Positions 1-10,189 of a DNA stretch of 33,844 nt are shown one piece after another (the first letter of the stretch is position 1; the number at the start of each line of letters is the position of its first letter). Origin of the DNA: Allomyces macrogynus ATCC 38327. Lineage: Eukaryota > Blastocladiomycota > Blastocladiomycetes > Blastocladiales > Blastocladiaceae. Position numbers and translations under genes: made by a program. The notes beneath the pieces are model-generated. The model was not told the origin of the DNA, ran no database searches, and saw only the letters and a program-made list of their open reading frames with translations. The DNA lies in assembly GCA_000151295.1 (NCBI GenBank), contig GG745333.1, positions 1,672,532-1,706,375 on the forward strand, in the 5' to 3' direction.

Positions 1-2166
1 ACGTAGAAGCGTGGCTGAAGGAGGACCGGCGGCGAGGCCCCTGTACGTGCGGGTCGGTTTCTGAAAGAACCGATGCGCTCGAGAACTACCAAACCCAGAA
101 TTCGATCAGCCATTTCAGTGATAGCGGTGCGGGTCAGAAGGGCATGGGAACGTACAAACTGCAAGATCGCCCCGTCCGTCAACAATTCGACCACCCCCGC
201 CGGATACTCCCACGTCCAGCAACACAACACCGCCAGCAGCCCGACTTGCATCCTCGCACTCGGTTTCCCGCGCGACGCGAGCACCAGCGTATGTCCAATC
301 GCCTGGACGAGCGTGACCACATCGTCATCGTCGTCGTCATCGCTGTCACTTCGCGACACGGCCGCAGGGGACCCGGCCGCCGACCCACGCCGCGTACTAC
401 TCCCGCCGTACCTCCGCCGCGTCATGAGCTGCATGTACATCCCGGCCATGACTTCTTTCGCCTTGAGGTTATCGGCGACGGCACTGCACACGAGCATTCC
501 GGCCATCCACGTGCGCAGCGGGTCGCGCACCGACCAGTCGAGCAAAGGTTGCAGAACGACCGAGTTCGCGAGCGGAGTGTCGGTGGCCGCGTCGTGCGAG
601 TCGTCGGGCGGCGGGTTCACAATGGCCATGGCCAGTGACAGTTGGCCGTGGTCGTTGTCGTGCAAGAAGCACTATGTCGGCGCAACCACAACAGTCAATG
701 CACATCCAACCATCGCCGACACCGTCGCAGAAGAGAATCACGAACCTGCACCGCATACAACGCCGCCGCGCGCACCTCCGCGTCCTGCAACACCAACCTC
801 TGCTCCTCAGCTCCATCCGCACCTCCACGTGCACCCATCGGCGGGACCCCCGCGACCGCCAATCCGACCAACACCAGCAACGCCGACTTGCTCGCGCCAT
901 GCACCGTGACCATACTATCCGCAAACACCCTCTGTGCGACCTCGTACCCGCGCATCGCCTCGCCCAGAGCATTCAACGCCAGCGCCTGAATCCCCGCGGG
1001 GATCGCATTCGCCAACGACATGTGCAACAGCGTCCCCATGGCCCCCGCCGCATGCAAGTGCGCCTGCATGGCTCGCGTGGATGCGGCCCCCGGGACCACG
1101 AGCGCGCGGGTAATGTCGAGCAAGAGCGTGCAGGTGGCCACTTGCATTGCCGTCCAGGACACGGACGTGGCGTCGGTCGGCGGCAAGAATTGCGCGAGGC
1201 AGATGAGGAAATTGCGCACGGATCCGGCGGTTTCGCGGAAGAGCGTTTGGTTAGCCGCGTTGGTGCGGACCAGGTGGTAGAGGAGTTGCAGTGCGTCTTG
1301 CGCGGTGACCGGCTCGACGTGCTCGTCAAAGACGAGCGTGAAGATGCGGTCGAACGCGTTTTGGAAGGCGACGATTTTTTGCACGTCGTGGTTGCTCGTC
1401 GTGAGCGCGACCAGGACCGAGACGGCCTCTGTGCAATCGCGCGATCAGCTGAGGGTGGACGGTCAGAAGGAACGGGAAATGGAAAGCGTGTACCGGTCCG
1501 AATCGCGTCGCGCGTGTCGTCGAGCAAGTCCATGAGCCGCGCCATGCCTGTCGGGTCGGCCAAAAGCCCTTCGATCACCTTGGTGGGCTTGGCGCCGTAG
1601 AGCAGCGCCAATAGGTGCAGCGTGTCGTACCTCACGTGAAAGTCGTCTTCTGTGAGCAAGTCAAGCAGGATCGTAACGTGCGACGAGTCGTTGGCCATGT
1701 CCTCGGCGACTTGCGTGACAATGGGCGTTTCTTCGGGCTACAATGGGACACATCAGGGTCAGGTCGTGCTGTTGAACATGGAGAAAGGCAAACAGAAGCA
1801 GACCTTGCCCGGGTTGATGGTCAAAATACTCGCAATCGCCTCGAGCGCGTCGCGCGCCATGTCGAGGTCGTGCCGGTTGTCGTGCAAGCTCGTGAGCAGG
1901 GCAGCTGCCGCGTGTTGCGCCACCAGCTACATCACACCATTGGTGGGCATCTTTTTTCGTTGTAAAAGTGTCCTTGAATGGGCACGTACGGGCTTGTAAT
2001 CGCGCGCGAGCCCGCGCAACGACTTGAGCGCGGCACGACGGTCGTCCATAAGCGTTGCATGCTGCAGCCGGTTACTGAGCAGCGCGATCGTGTCGCGCGG
2101 GTCGGGCACGGCGCCGTCGCCGGACGCTGGGTCGGAGCCGACCAGCATCGAGATCCAGCTGGCCAT
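1..2166 (-). CDS. USO1: Uso1/p115 general vesicular transport factor, head domain (3' end outside window)
   Basis: Golgi tethering factor that docks ER-derived COPII and intra-Golgi vesicles with Rab1/Ypt1, golgins and SNAREs. I read six exons: 2166-1990, 1926-1804, 1737-1494, 1428-746, 671-156 and 85-<1. All introns are GT-AG, 63-74 nt. The start is ATG 2166, giving about 609 visible residues. The Uso1/p115 head (armadillo-like) is recognisable: TLMDDRRAALKSL near residue 40, then LLTEDDFHVRYDTLHLLALL, DPTGMARLMDLLDDTRDAIR and QKIVAFQNAFDRIF, each matching p115 segments in the same order. An acidic Asp-rich insert (about seven Asp in a row) lies near 310-330. The coiled-coil tail expected for the family would lie beyond the left edge. 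In the last 37 bases the frame no longer matches the family after VQG; two single-base changes would restore it, so a base error or divergence is possible. Exon joins are inferred from homology and splice sites. Confidence 0.88.
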
Positions 2167-2698
2167 GGTGCTGCGTGGTCGGGGTGGTCGAGGGTACGGT
2201 TGGCTGATCCTGGGCGTAGGGTCGCGTGCGACTGCTGGTCGCGCTGGTTCCTTTCGTGCTGTTGCGGTCGTGGTCGAATGCAGCAAGTTGGCTCGCGTGC
2301 TGTGGTGGCGACGAAGACCCGCCGAAAGAGGTCAGGGAGCGTGAGATGTGAGGTGCAAGGCGAGAGGAGATCGCTATCACGTTCAACCAGAGTTTTCAGC
2401 GTCGCGGCTTGCACACATGCCGCTGCACCAACCATTCCCCTATTGATGTGCGTTGTTCCCTTGCTCGCCATCGTGTACGCGCATAGTGTCCGCGAACCGG
2501 TCGTCAAGAAATCGCCATCGTGAGCATCAATAAAATATGGTACACCAACTCGCACGAAAAAGCCCAAAAAATGCCAATGGTTTGGCGCGCCGCGCCCAAA
2601 AGAGCCACAAAAAATGTCGGCACCAGCCGTCCCCCCTCCCTCCACCAGCATCCTTGATCCCAGATCCACCGCGACATGTGCGTCGCACGCGCGCCCGA
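2167..2698. other. Intergenic region upstream of USO1
   Basis: This 532-base gap lies between the stop of the acyltransferase gene and the USO1 start; both genes are on the minus strand. It should hold the 3' UTR of the first and the promoter/5' UTR of the second. I see no convincing ORF, RNA gene or repeat. Overlapping open frames here lack conserved motifs. Confidence 0.5.
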
Positions 2699-4107
2699 CT
2701 ACAGCACGCGGTCGGCAAACGGCACCAACTTGGCCGCGACCCCAATCAGCCACGACAACAGCGTCGCCAACACAAACAGCACGATCCACTTGAACCAGCC
2801 GACGACCGCCCACGACATGAAAGGCACGTAGAGCGGCGCGACCACTAGCGGGTGGACAATATAAACCGCGTACGCTGCCCCAATCAGCCGCATCCAAATC
2901 CGGTTCGGTGCGCCATTGTACCGGTCGCGGAAAATCATCAAGATTGCGGCCGAGACTGTCACCGCATACGCTTGCTCGACGACGCTCATCAATAGTTGCC
3001 GCCCGCTGGTCCCCGCCGTGAACAGTGCCTGCGTCTCAGGCGTGCTGGATAAGACTCCGGCCGTGACCGCCGCGAACCCGATGGCCGCAAACGCGCTCGA
3101 TCCGACACACGCGCCGGTGGGTGCGCGTGCGAGCGCGTCGCGCTGTTGTGCGAGGTGGCCCATGATATACCCGAACAGGTACTGCGGCAGGTACGCCAGC
3201 TGGCCCAGAACAGGGACGAACAGGCCGATGGGAAAGTAGATGCGTATAATGAACGTGATGGCGCCGAGTCCGAGCGACCAGAGCGCGAGCCACGCGACCA
3301 TTTGCGATGGGGAAAAGGCCTCGGCGGGTGCGGTCGCGTACCGCCGCTGGCCGGGTTTCGCGCCGGTCGCATGCATGGCGACGAGGTAGAGGAGTTCAAA
3401 GAAGAGCAGGAGCGCGCAGAACCAGAGCGGGTTGTTGGGGTAGACGTAGTGCGCGAAATAGTAGCGGTAGATGCCGCTGAAGGTCAGGTCCTTGATGCCG
3501 AGCGCAGCGCTGACGAGGACGAGTTGAAGTGGCGCAAGGAGGAGCTCGTAGAGGATGATGGGCAAGAGTAGGCGCAGGAACCGGTCCTAGGTAGTGCAGA
3601 TTTGATTGATAGTTGGTCACCGCCCAGTCATGACGAGTACGAATGTGGAGCCACAACCACTTCACTCCATACCTTCAAAAAGCGCGTCACGCCCTTGCGC
3701 GCGAGCGACGGCCCGGCAAACAAGCCCGACAGGAAAAAGAAGAGCCCCATGAAGAACCCTTGGTCGAAAATGAGCAGCACCGATCCGGCAATAATCGACC
3801 CGGAGTCAACGTTCCACGACTTGTCGAGCGGCCACCAGCCGGCGACATTAATCAGGATGCAGTGGTGCCACACGACCATGACCGTGAGCCAGAGCCGGAT
3901 CCAGTCGATATAATGAACGCGCATGCGTGGGACGGATGCGGCAGGGATCGGCGTGTGGACCGCTGGTGCGGGCGGCAACGGCGGTGGTGGGTGCGCCACG
4001 GGCTGCGGGGCCACGGCGGCGGCGGGCGCGCTGCTGGTCGTGACGACGACTACGGGGTCGGGGCCGATCGGGATCAGGCGCCGTGTCGACGCGATTGGTG
4101 CCGGCAT
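2699..4107 (-). CDS. Acyltransferase-3 family multi-pass membrane protein
   Basis: Predicted integral membrane O-acyltransferase of the acyltransferase-3 (MdoC/NodX-like) family, which moves acetyl or other acyl groups onto sugars or lipids; the substrate cannot be told here. There are two exons, 4107-3673 and 3586-2699, joined across an 86-nt intron (gtatgg...ctag), giving 440 aa. ATG 4107 is the first in-frame ATG. Residues 1-60 are Pro/Ala/Val-rich and probably cytosolic. The family signature follows: a YIDWIRLW segment, the WHH pair expected for catalysis, then FFFLSGLFAGPSL and, across the splice junction, the basic FLKDRFLRLLLP motif. About ten hydrophobic helices can be seen, the last ending near the C-terminus (WLIGVAAKLV). 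Length is normal for the family. It is tandem with USO1 but with no visible functional link. Confidence 0.85.
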
Positions 4108-4712
4108 GCTGCTGGACGGAGCACTGGGTGGTGGTGATGGCGTGGCAGAGTGCTGGTGCTAGTGAGCAAAACGGGATCAAACCGGCGTAGTTGGAGAGCG
4201 AGCGGACGTGGCGTGGTCGCTTGGTGGTCGTTGGCCACGGTGGCCAGCGCAAAGTGGACGCAACGCGTCGGCGTGATGCAGTACCAACGTTGCGACAGCG
4301 TGGGAGAGGACCCCCGTCGTGGTCGCGTCTTGCGAACGGCGGGCTGCCTTATTCGGGCGTTCGCGCAGAAACCGAATGCGCTCCGTGTGCACGCTGGCGC
4401 ACAACAATGCGCTCATGGGATCCACGGTCCTGGGCGCTTTCGTGATCGCGTGCTGTGGGAGTGGGATGCCGACCTCGCCAGGAGATGCACGGGGAACAGC
4501 GCTGCAAACACGGCGGTACGAGCGGTGAAGTCGTCTCGCGCCGTTGCTGGACCCCGATGTGAGAGACGCGCCAGCACGCCTCACGCCAATCGTGACAGGC
4601 GCCTGCCTCGAAGACCCGAAATCCCCAGAAACGATCAAATTCAAATTCATTTAGCATTCTCGCCCCTCGCAGACCACGACGGGCACGACTCGACGCAATA
4701 ACAATTCAAATC

Positions 4713-4806
<94 letters not shown>

Positions 4807-4918
4807 CAAGACTTGCTATCTCGCTCAACGCATCGGTCGCAACTTCCCCTCGCTTGACTTCCAATTCGATAATAATAAAAATGCATCCATGACGACGCGA
4901 TGCATGCTCGTCGACGCT
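4108..4918. other. Intergenic region between acyltransferase and His-rich genes
   Basis: An 811-base gap upstream of the acyltransferase gene and downstream of the His-rich gene, both on the minus strand. It contains the (CAA)n microsatellite described separately. A 157-codon minus-strand open frame at 4650-4177 has no recognisable motifs, so I do not call it a gene. The rest looks like promoter, 5' UTR and 3' UTR sequence. Confidence 0.45.
4712..4806. repeat. (CAA)n trinucleotide microsatellite
   Basis: About 31 uninterrupted CAA units (GTT on the minus strand) over roughly 95 bases. On the minus strand one frame would read a long poly-Val tract, which is not credible as protein. The tract lies about 110 bases beyond the stop codon of the His-rich gene, so it is probably in the 3' UTR or the spacer. 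Confidence 0.97.
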
Positions 4919-5004
4919 CTACATCAGCTCCACGGCCTCAATCTTCTTGTCGGGATCGGGCACGGCCAGTCCCAGTTCTTTTTTCCCCACACCGTCACCG
5001 CCGC

Positions 5005-5053
<49 letters not shown>

Positions 5054-6604
5054 CCCGCCGTCTTGGCCACGGTCGGCGTTCACGCGGCCGAGCCAGCGCT
5101 GGTGGAAGCGGCCACGCCAACCGCGGTGCCCGCGGCCGCGATGGCCGTGACCATGGCCCTGCTCGGGCTCGTGCTTGCCGTTGGAAACGTGTGCTTGGTG
5201 GTGGCCGTGCGGGCAGGAACGATGAGGCGGGCCGTGACCGTGCGGGACGCCGTGACCATGGAAGAACCCGCCGTGCGGACCATGGTGGTGGTCGTGATGC
5301 TCGTGCACGCCGTGACGCTCGTGCATACCGTGATGGTCGTGCGGGCCATGGTGACCGCGATGCCCATGATGTCCGTGCGGACCGTGATGATGGCCGTGAC
5401 CATGCCCAAAGAACGCAGGATGGTCGTGGCCGCACGACCCGTACTTGAAGAACGCCTTCATGCAGTGCCAGCCGAAATGAGGACTGAGAAACCGACGGCA
5501 CGGCGCGCCCGAGTCGGTCGCACGCTCGTTGATCGATTCCAACGATTCACTCTTGCTCGACTCCCGCTGCGCGTCGCGGCGGCACGTATGCTCGGCCGCG
5601 CACGTGTCGGTGGACGACGATGCGTCGCCCTCGCCCGACTCGCGGGCCGCGATGTCGCGGCGGCAGCGGCCGTGGTAACCGCGATGGTGGCCACCGTGCT
5701 TGCGGAACCGGCACGCCGACGCGTCAGTGTCAGTGGTTTCCTCGCCAGACAACGACGACGACGACTCGCCCTCAGCCGCGTCGCGACGGCACGGGTGGCC
5801 GTGGTGACGACGGTGATGGTGGTCACAGAACCGGCACGAAGCGTCAGTGTCGGTCGCGCCCTCGGTCGCGGCACCGTGGTCCGACTCGCGCGTCATGCCG
5901 CGACTCCAATGGCCGTGACGACCATGATGGCGACCGCGGAACCGGCACGACGTGTTCGTGCCGCTCGTGTCCTCGTTGGTCGACATCGACGGCTCGCCCT
6001 CGGCCTGCTCGGTGGGCGCGTTAGGCTGGCAGGGGCCGCGATGGTGGCCGCGGAACTGACAGCCCGACGCGTCCGTGTCCGTGACGTTGTTGGTGGTCGA
6101 CATCGACGACGACGCTTGCAACTCGTCGGCCAACTCAGCGGGTTCGTCGCCGCAGTGCTTGTGGCCGTGGCGACCGCCGTGATGGCCGTGCTCGCCGTGA
6201 TGATTATGATGGCCGTGGTGCCCGTGGAAATCGGGGTGGCCGTGATGCCTGTGATGCCCGTGATGGCCATGGAATTCGTGATGCCTGTGGTTGTGGCCAT
6301 GGTGGCCCCAGCTGCGGCGGTACCAACCGCCGCGATGATGATGGTGCCAGTCGGCCGGGTTGCACGGCGTGTGACGCGCGCCATCCTTGGTCTCCGTGGG
6401 CGACGCGGCGGGCGCATCGATCATGGACCTGGAGTCAACCTTCTTCTTGGCGAGTTCCGTATCCTCGACGGGCGAGGACGTGTCGGCGGGCGTATCGGCT
6501 TGCGGCTTGAGGGAGGCGTCGAACTGCGGCTCGGCCGGCGCGGCAATCTCGGCAGTGGTCGCGTCGGTGGGCCCTGGGGCCTGAGATTCGGGGTGGATTT
6601 GCAT
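4919..6604 (-). CDS. Histidine-rich Cys/His repeat protein, possible metal-binding protein
   Basis: Unrecognised family; 561 aa from ATG 6604, which has a good context (ccaccATG). Residues 1-80 are acidic and Pro/Ala/Thr-rich with no obvious signal peptide. Residues 86-150 are a His/Gly block (HHGH, HGHHGHH). Residues 175-345 hold four or five modules of about 39 residues, each with a T-D/N-T-[DS]-A/S core, a C-x-F-R or C-R-F-C motif and HH-x(1-3)-GxHG, separated by acidic Ser/Glu linkers. Residues 393-490 are a second His/Gly/Pro block, followed by 15 Gln and a short charged tail ending KKIEAVELM. His and Cys at this density suggest binding of Zn, Ni, Cu or Mn, either for storage or buffering; this is inferred from composition. 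It is divergent from a CDF metal transporter 731 bp away. The frame stays open upstream to ATG 7246, which would add 214 residues of Arg/Ser-rich, non-protein-like sequence, so I prefer 6604. A plus-strand frame over the same DNA is Val/Met-rich and less credible. Confidence 0.72.
5006..5050 (-). repeat. (CAG)15 tract encoding poly-Gln
   Basis: Fifteen perfect CTG units on the plus strand, read as CAG on the minus strand, encode Gln 519-533 of the His-rich protein. All units are identical, as expected for a slippage-prone tract whose length may vary between strains. Confidence 0.95.
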
Positions 6605-7335
6605 GGTGGAGAGGCGCTTGCTTGCTTGGATGAAGTGCGGCTCGGCAAAATGGTGGCGTCGCGCGTCGTTTATGGAGGCCAATCGTTGGCCAACGACACC
6701 GTTCGTCCGTTTCGGCGAACCCTGCATTCCTGACTGGGTTCGTGGGTTACGATGGCGGCTGGGCGTCAGTAGGGCTGGCGCGTCCCTTCGTACGTCGCAG
6801 CCTACGTTCATGGATGGTGGGTTGGCAGGGATTGACGATTTGATTTCTCGACATTGACGTGTGTTTCCGTGCAGGGTTGGGTTAGTAGGGCTCTCGCTGG
6901 GACCCGCGCTGCGCGGCCAGGCACTTGCACCGCAAGTGTCCCCGTGGATCTTCTTGGCATTTAAATCGGTGCGCCACGCATTTGCATCGGCCGCCCCCGT
7001 TCGACCGTTGCAGAGCCGCGAATCTCGCCGCCGCTCGCCTCTCCCCCCGCAACGCGTGCTCGCTGACAACACTGCTTCTCCCGGCGACCCGGCCAGTTCG
7101 CACGGGCGCGCGTGTGTTGACGACGCCAGGGAGGACACGTTCCGCCACGTTTTCGATTTCGACCGAGGGTCCTCATCAACAAAGCGCGCCCGGCCCCCGC
7201 GGCGCTCTCTCCCCCGAGATCGTCGACTGCAATTTGCTCGCGGCATCGTTGCCGATTTGCCACACGCTCGCCCGGACCGTATCCACCCATCCTCCTTCGT
7301 CCTCTTTGCTCGCCGCTGCCACCACGATCGCCGCC
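6605..7335. promoter_or_regulatory. Shared divergent promoter region of His-rich gene and CDF transporter
   Basis: A 731-bp spacer between two start codons that point away from each other. Near its midpoint lies the palindrome ATTTAAAT (6959-6966), the only clearly AT-rich core in this GC-rich stretch; it could serve as a TATA-like element for either gene. No metal-response motif could be assigned with confidence. The His-rich frame remains open through much of this region, but its composition looks non-coding. Confidence 0.4.
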
Positions 7336-8943
7336 ATGTCGAGTACCGACGACCTCAATCCCGCGCCGTCGGCAACCCCACCCGCCGCCGACCCCACCAT
7401 CACCGTCCCCTCGAAGCCCGCGTCGACTTCCTCCTCCAGTAAGGGACCATCATGGACACCCGACACGATCACGACGCAGCTCGCAGCACTACGCAAAACG
7501 GACGATGAGCTCGCGGCCATGAAGAAGACGGCGCCCAAGAAAATCACACGCTTTTACCTCGCGCAAAATGTCATGATCGACGAGTACCTGACGCCCGTAG
7601 TCGCCGAGGACCCGGCCGCTGTTGCCAAGCAGGAGCGCAAGATTACACTCGCCGTGCGTCTGAGTTTGGCGGCCAACATGGTGCTGTTTGTGTACGTGTT
7701 CCGATTCCTGCAGCCTGTGCACCGTGTGCGACGCCGCATTCTTACGCAACCGCATTGGTGAACGCGCAGGTGCCAAGTCGTTGCCGCCGTCAGTTCCGGG
7801 TCGATGGCACTGTTTGCCACGGCCGCAGATGCCTTCATGGATCTCTTGTCAGGCGTACGATATTTTGGACGAGCCACCAATTTTGCGCGACGCGCGATAC
7901 TAAACCACGATATTCGATTGTTCACAGGGCGTCTTGCTCGTCGCCGACCACGCCGCGCGCCGCCAAAACGTGCTCGACTACCCGACGGGCAAGAAGCGCT
8001 ACGAGACCATTGGTATTATCGTTTTTAGTACGCTCATGGCCACGCTGTCGTTGCAGATTCTGGTACGTTGCCGCGCATAACATAAGAATGTTGTTGTGTC
8101 AGCTCGTTCATTGGATTGACCATTCGACGGCGCGTTACAGGTGCAATCCATTACGAAGCTCGCCAGCGAAGACCAAACAAAGCCGGTGCTTGAGCTCAAG
8201 GAAATTGCGCTCGTGTGCACTGCACTCGGTACGCTCAATGTTTGTTTTCCGCCGCTCTGTGATGGCACTGACCTGATTATCGACCGCGAATAGTGCTCAA
8301 GCTCTGTCTGTTCATCTACTGCTACACGCTGCGATCCAACAACATGGCCAAGGTGCTCATGACCGACCATCGCAATGATCTTGGGCTCAACTCGCTCGGT
8401 CTGATCATGTCGCTGCTCGGTACGACATGCCTTTGCCGTCGCTTTTCGACCGCATCTCGCTCACTTAGTCTCTCCACCCGCGTCTCCAGGTGTCAAGGTC
8501 GCGTGGTGGCTCGATCCCGTTGGCGGTCTCTGCATCGGCCTGCTCATCTTCCGCTCCTGGGCCTCATCCGCATGGGGTTCGTTCTCCACTTTCTCCACCT
8601 TCTCCACCCACTTGCGGCACGATAGCTGACCTCTGTCGGTACAGAAAACATCCAACTCCTCGTGGGCCGATCCGCGCCCGCCAGCGTCCTCAACAAGGTC
8701 ACCTATCTCGCCGCGACGCACGACCCGGCCGTGCAACAAGTCGAGTCGTGCCGCGCCTACTTCCTCGGCAACTCCATGTTTGTCGAGGTCGATATCGTCT
8801 TGCCGCCAGGCATGACCTTGCACGAATCGCACAATATCGGCGAGTCGTTGCAGAAGAAGCTCGAGCTGTTGCCGAATGTGGAGCGCGCGTTTGTGCATTG
8901 CGATTTCGAGTTTACGCACCGGCCGGAACATTCGGCGCCGTAG
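7336..8943 (+). CDS. Cation diffusion facilitator (CDF) metal transporter, DxxxD Mn-type
   Basis: Divalent-cation/proton antiporter that removes metal from the cytosol into an organelle or out of the cell. There are seven exons: 7336-7691, 7770-7854, 7928-8062, 8141-8228, 8294-8419, 8490-8576 and 8645-8943, giving 391 aa. The introns are 65-78 nt, GT-AG, with mostly GTACG donors. ATG 7336 sits in a good context (cgccgccATG). The N-terminus is Pro/Ser/Thr-rich and cytosolic. In order: TM1 (LAANMVLFV), TM2 with [21 protein letters not shown], the loop [14 protein letters not shown]3, then TM5 with [11 protein letters not shown]6 (WWLDPVGG), and a C-terminal cytosolic domain from [11 protein letters not shown] onward. 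The metal sites read DxxxD in TM2 (DAFMD) and DxxxD in TM5 (DHRND) rather than HxxxD, which in characterised CDFs goes with Mn rather than Zn. Mn specificity is inferred from that motif only. Confidence 0.92.
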
Positions 8944-9220
8944 ACGTCGTGCAGGTGATGGTGATGCGTTTTGGTTTCTGATGTTGTGATTGAGATTGGA
9001 GAATTCCCAGACATACATACACGATGCGAGAGGCGCGGTTTTTGCTAGCAGTTGGTGCATAAACGAGCGTTACCATGGCTGTATTACGATAAGTTCACGA
9101 CCCCCCTCCCCTTCTTGCCCGCGCTGATTCCCGTTCGCTGCGCTGCATCCCCTCTTCCCCCAATCCCCATCATCGACGTCATCCATTGCCCCCAATCCAC
9201 ACCCACCCACCCACCCACAC
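8944..9220. other. Convergent intergenic spacer
   Basis: Short 3'-to-3' spacer between the CDF gene and the minus-strand hypothetical gene. It has pyrimidine-rich stretches and a run of CCCA/CCAC repeats near 9200. No gene or structured terminator is seen. Confidence 0.4.
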
Positions 9221-10189
9221 CTAGCGCACGCGCGCCACCGACGCGGCCGTCGCCGGCCGTGCATCCAGCGCCGACGCGACCGCATAATGTTGGCACACGA
9301 GTTTCCACATATCAATCGCGTCCGCGACCGCCGCATCCTCGTCAACCACGCTTTCCGCACGTGCCGCTGACGTCGTCGCGGGCGCTGCGACGGACTCATC
9401 ACGCACATCCACCATGACGACAGCCGTTTCTTCGGTTACGACAGCCGTAGTGGGAGTAGGAACCGGCACAGCAGCAGGAACCGGCGCGGGAGTGGGAAGC
9501 GGCGCGGGAGCGGGAAGCGGCGCGGCCGCAGGCATCAGCTTGCTCTTGCCCTTGCCCTTGCCCTTGGCTGCCGACGCAGCCGCGGCGCGCCAAACCTCGT
9601 TGAAGTTGTACGCCCGCGGCGGCCACGCGTAGGGATCGTCATCCGGGACCGTGGCGCGCGCGGCGTGCGCGGGAGTCGAAGACGATGCGCTCGCGTACAT
9701 GTCGTAGCAATAGTACGCGTCGATGTTCCCATCGACGGCGGAAACGTCCCAGTAGTACGGATCAATGTCGTCGACGTCAGAGTGGTTGAGGCCACTGTCA
9801 GCGTTCGATGACGACGGGGACGTGGCGCGCTGGTCGGCCGGGTTGGTCGTCGAGCCGGGTTCGGACTCGAGATCGGGGTCCGTGACGACGGGCTCTTGAT
9901 GCGATTCGTCGACACTGGTGAGGTCCAGCTTGGGCTTGTCGTGCGTGTTCAGGTCGAGGACCGGCGCGGGCATTTCGACGGGCGGGAGGTACCCGTGCGC
10001 GGCCGACCCGGCGTCATCGCTGTCGGTGCGCGTCGCGGTGGGCTTTGACTCCGGCTTGCCGTGCGTCGTTTGCACAGCCACGACGTTGGGCTCATTCGGG
10101 ACGGGCACTTCCATGATCGGCGGGAGCAGCTTGAGCGGGTGAGCCGGCGCGGTACGGCGCGACAGAGTGCGGAGAGGAGGCCACTGCAT
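9221..10189 (-). CDS. Hypothetical low-complexity Pro/Ala/Asp-rich protein
   Basis: I do not recognise this gene. The uninterrupted frame gives 322 aa from ATG 10189. The first half is polar, with many Asp, Ser, Thr and Pro. Around residues 150-190 it is Asp/Tyr-rich (DDIDPYYWDV, DAYYCYDMYAS), then basic with KGKGKGKSK near 225, then a Pro/Ala/Val-rich repeat of the type PAPAPLPTPAPVP, and a C-terminal part with DAIDMWKLVCQHYAVA. Upstream of ATG 10189 the frame stays open for about 60 codons with a hydrophobic stretch (IAALIAALAYKAI) but has no in-frame ATG. An upstream exon carrying a signal or membrane anchor is therefore possible. The long frame and GC-rich third positions support coding, but no domain does. 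Confidence 0.5.
   Translation of the reverse strand: MQWPPLRTLSRRTAPAHPLKLLPPIMEVPVPNEPNVVAVQTTHGKPESKPTATRTDSDDAGSAAHGYLPPVEMPAPVLDLNTHDKPKLDLTSVDESHQEPVVTDPDLESEPGSTTNPADQRATSPSSSNADSGLNHSDVDDIDPYYWDVSAVDGNIDAYYCYDMYASASSSTPAHAARATVPDDDPYAWPPRAYNFNEVWRAAAASAAKGKGKGKSKLMPAAAPLPAPAPLPTPAPVPAAVPVPTPTTAVVTEETAVVMVDVRDESVAAPATTSAARAESVVDEDAAVADAIDMWKLVCQHYAVASALDARPATAASVARVR

Noticed and set aside
4177..4650. 157-codon minus-strand frame upstream of the acyltransferase
   Set aside because: No conserved motif or plausible composition; more likely promoter/5' UTR.
6605..7246. N-terminal extension of the His-rich protein to ATG 7246
   Set aside because: Adds 214 Arg/Ser-rich residues without repeat or motif and would leave under 100 bases to the divergent CDF start; ATG 6604 has the better context.
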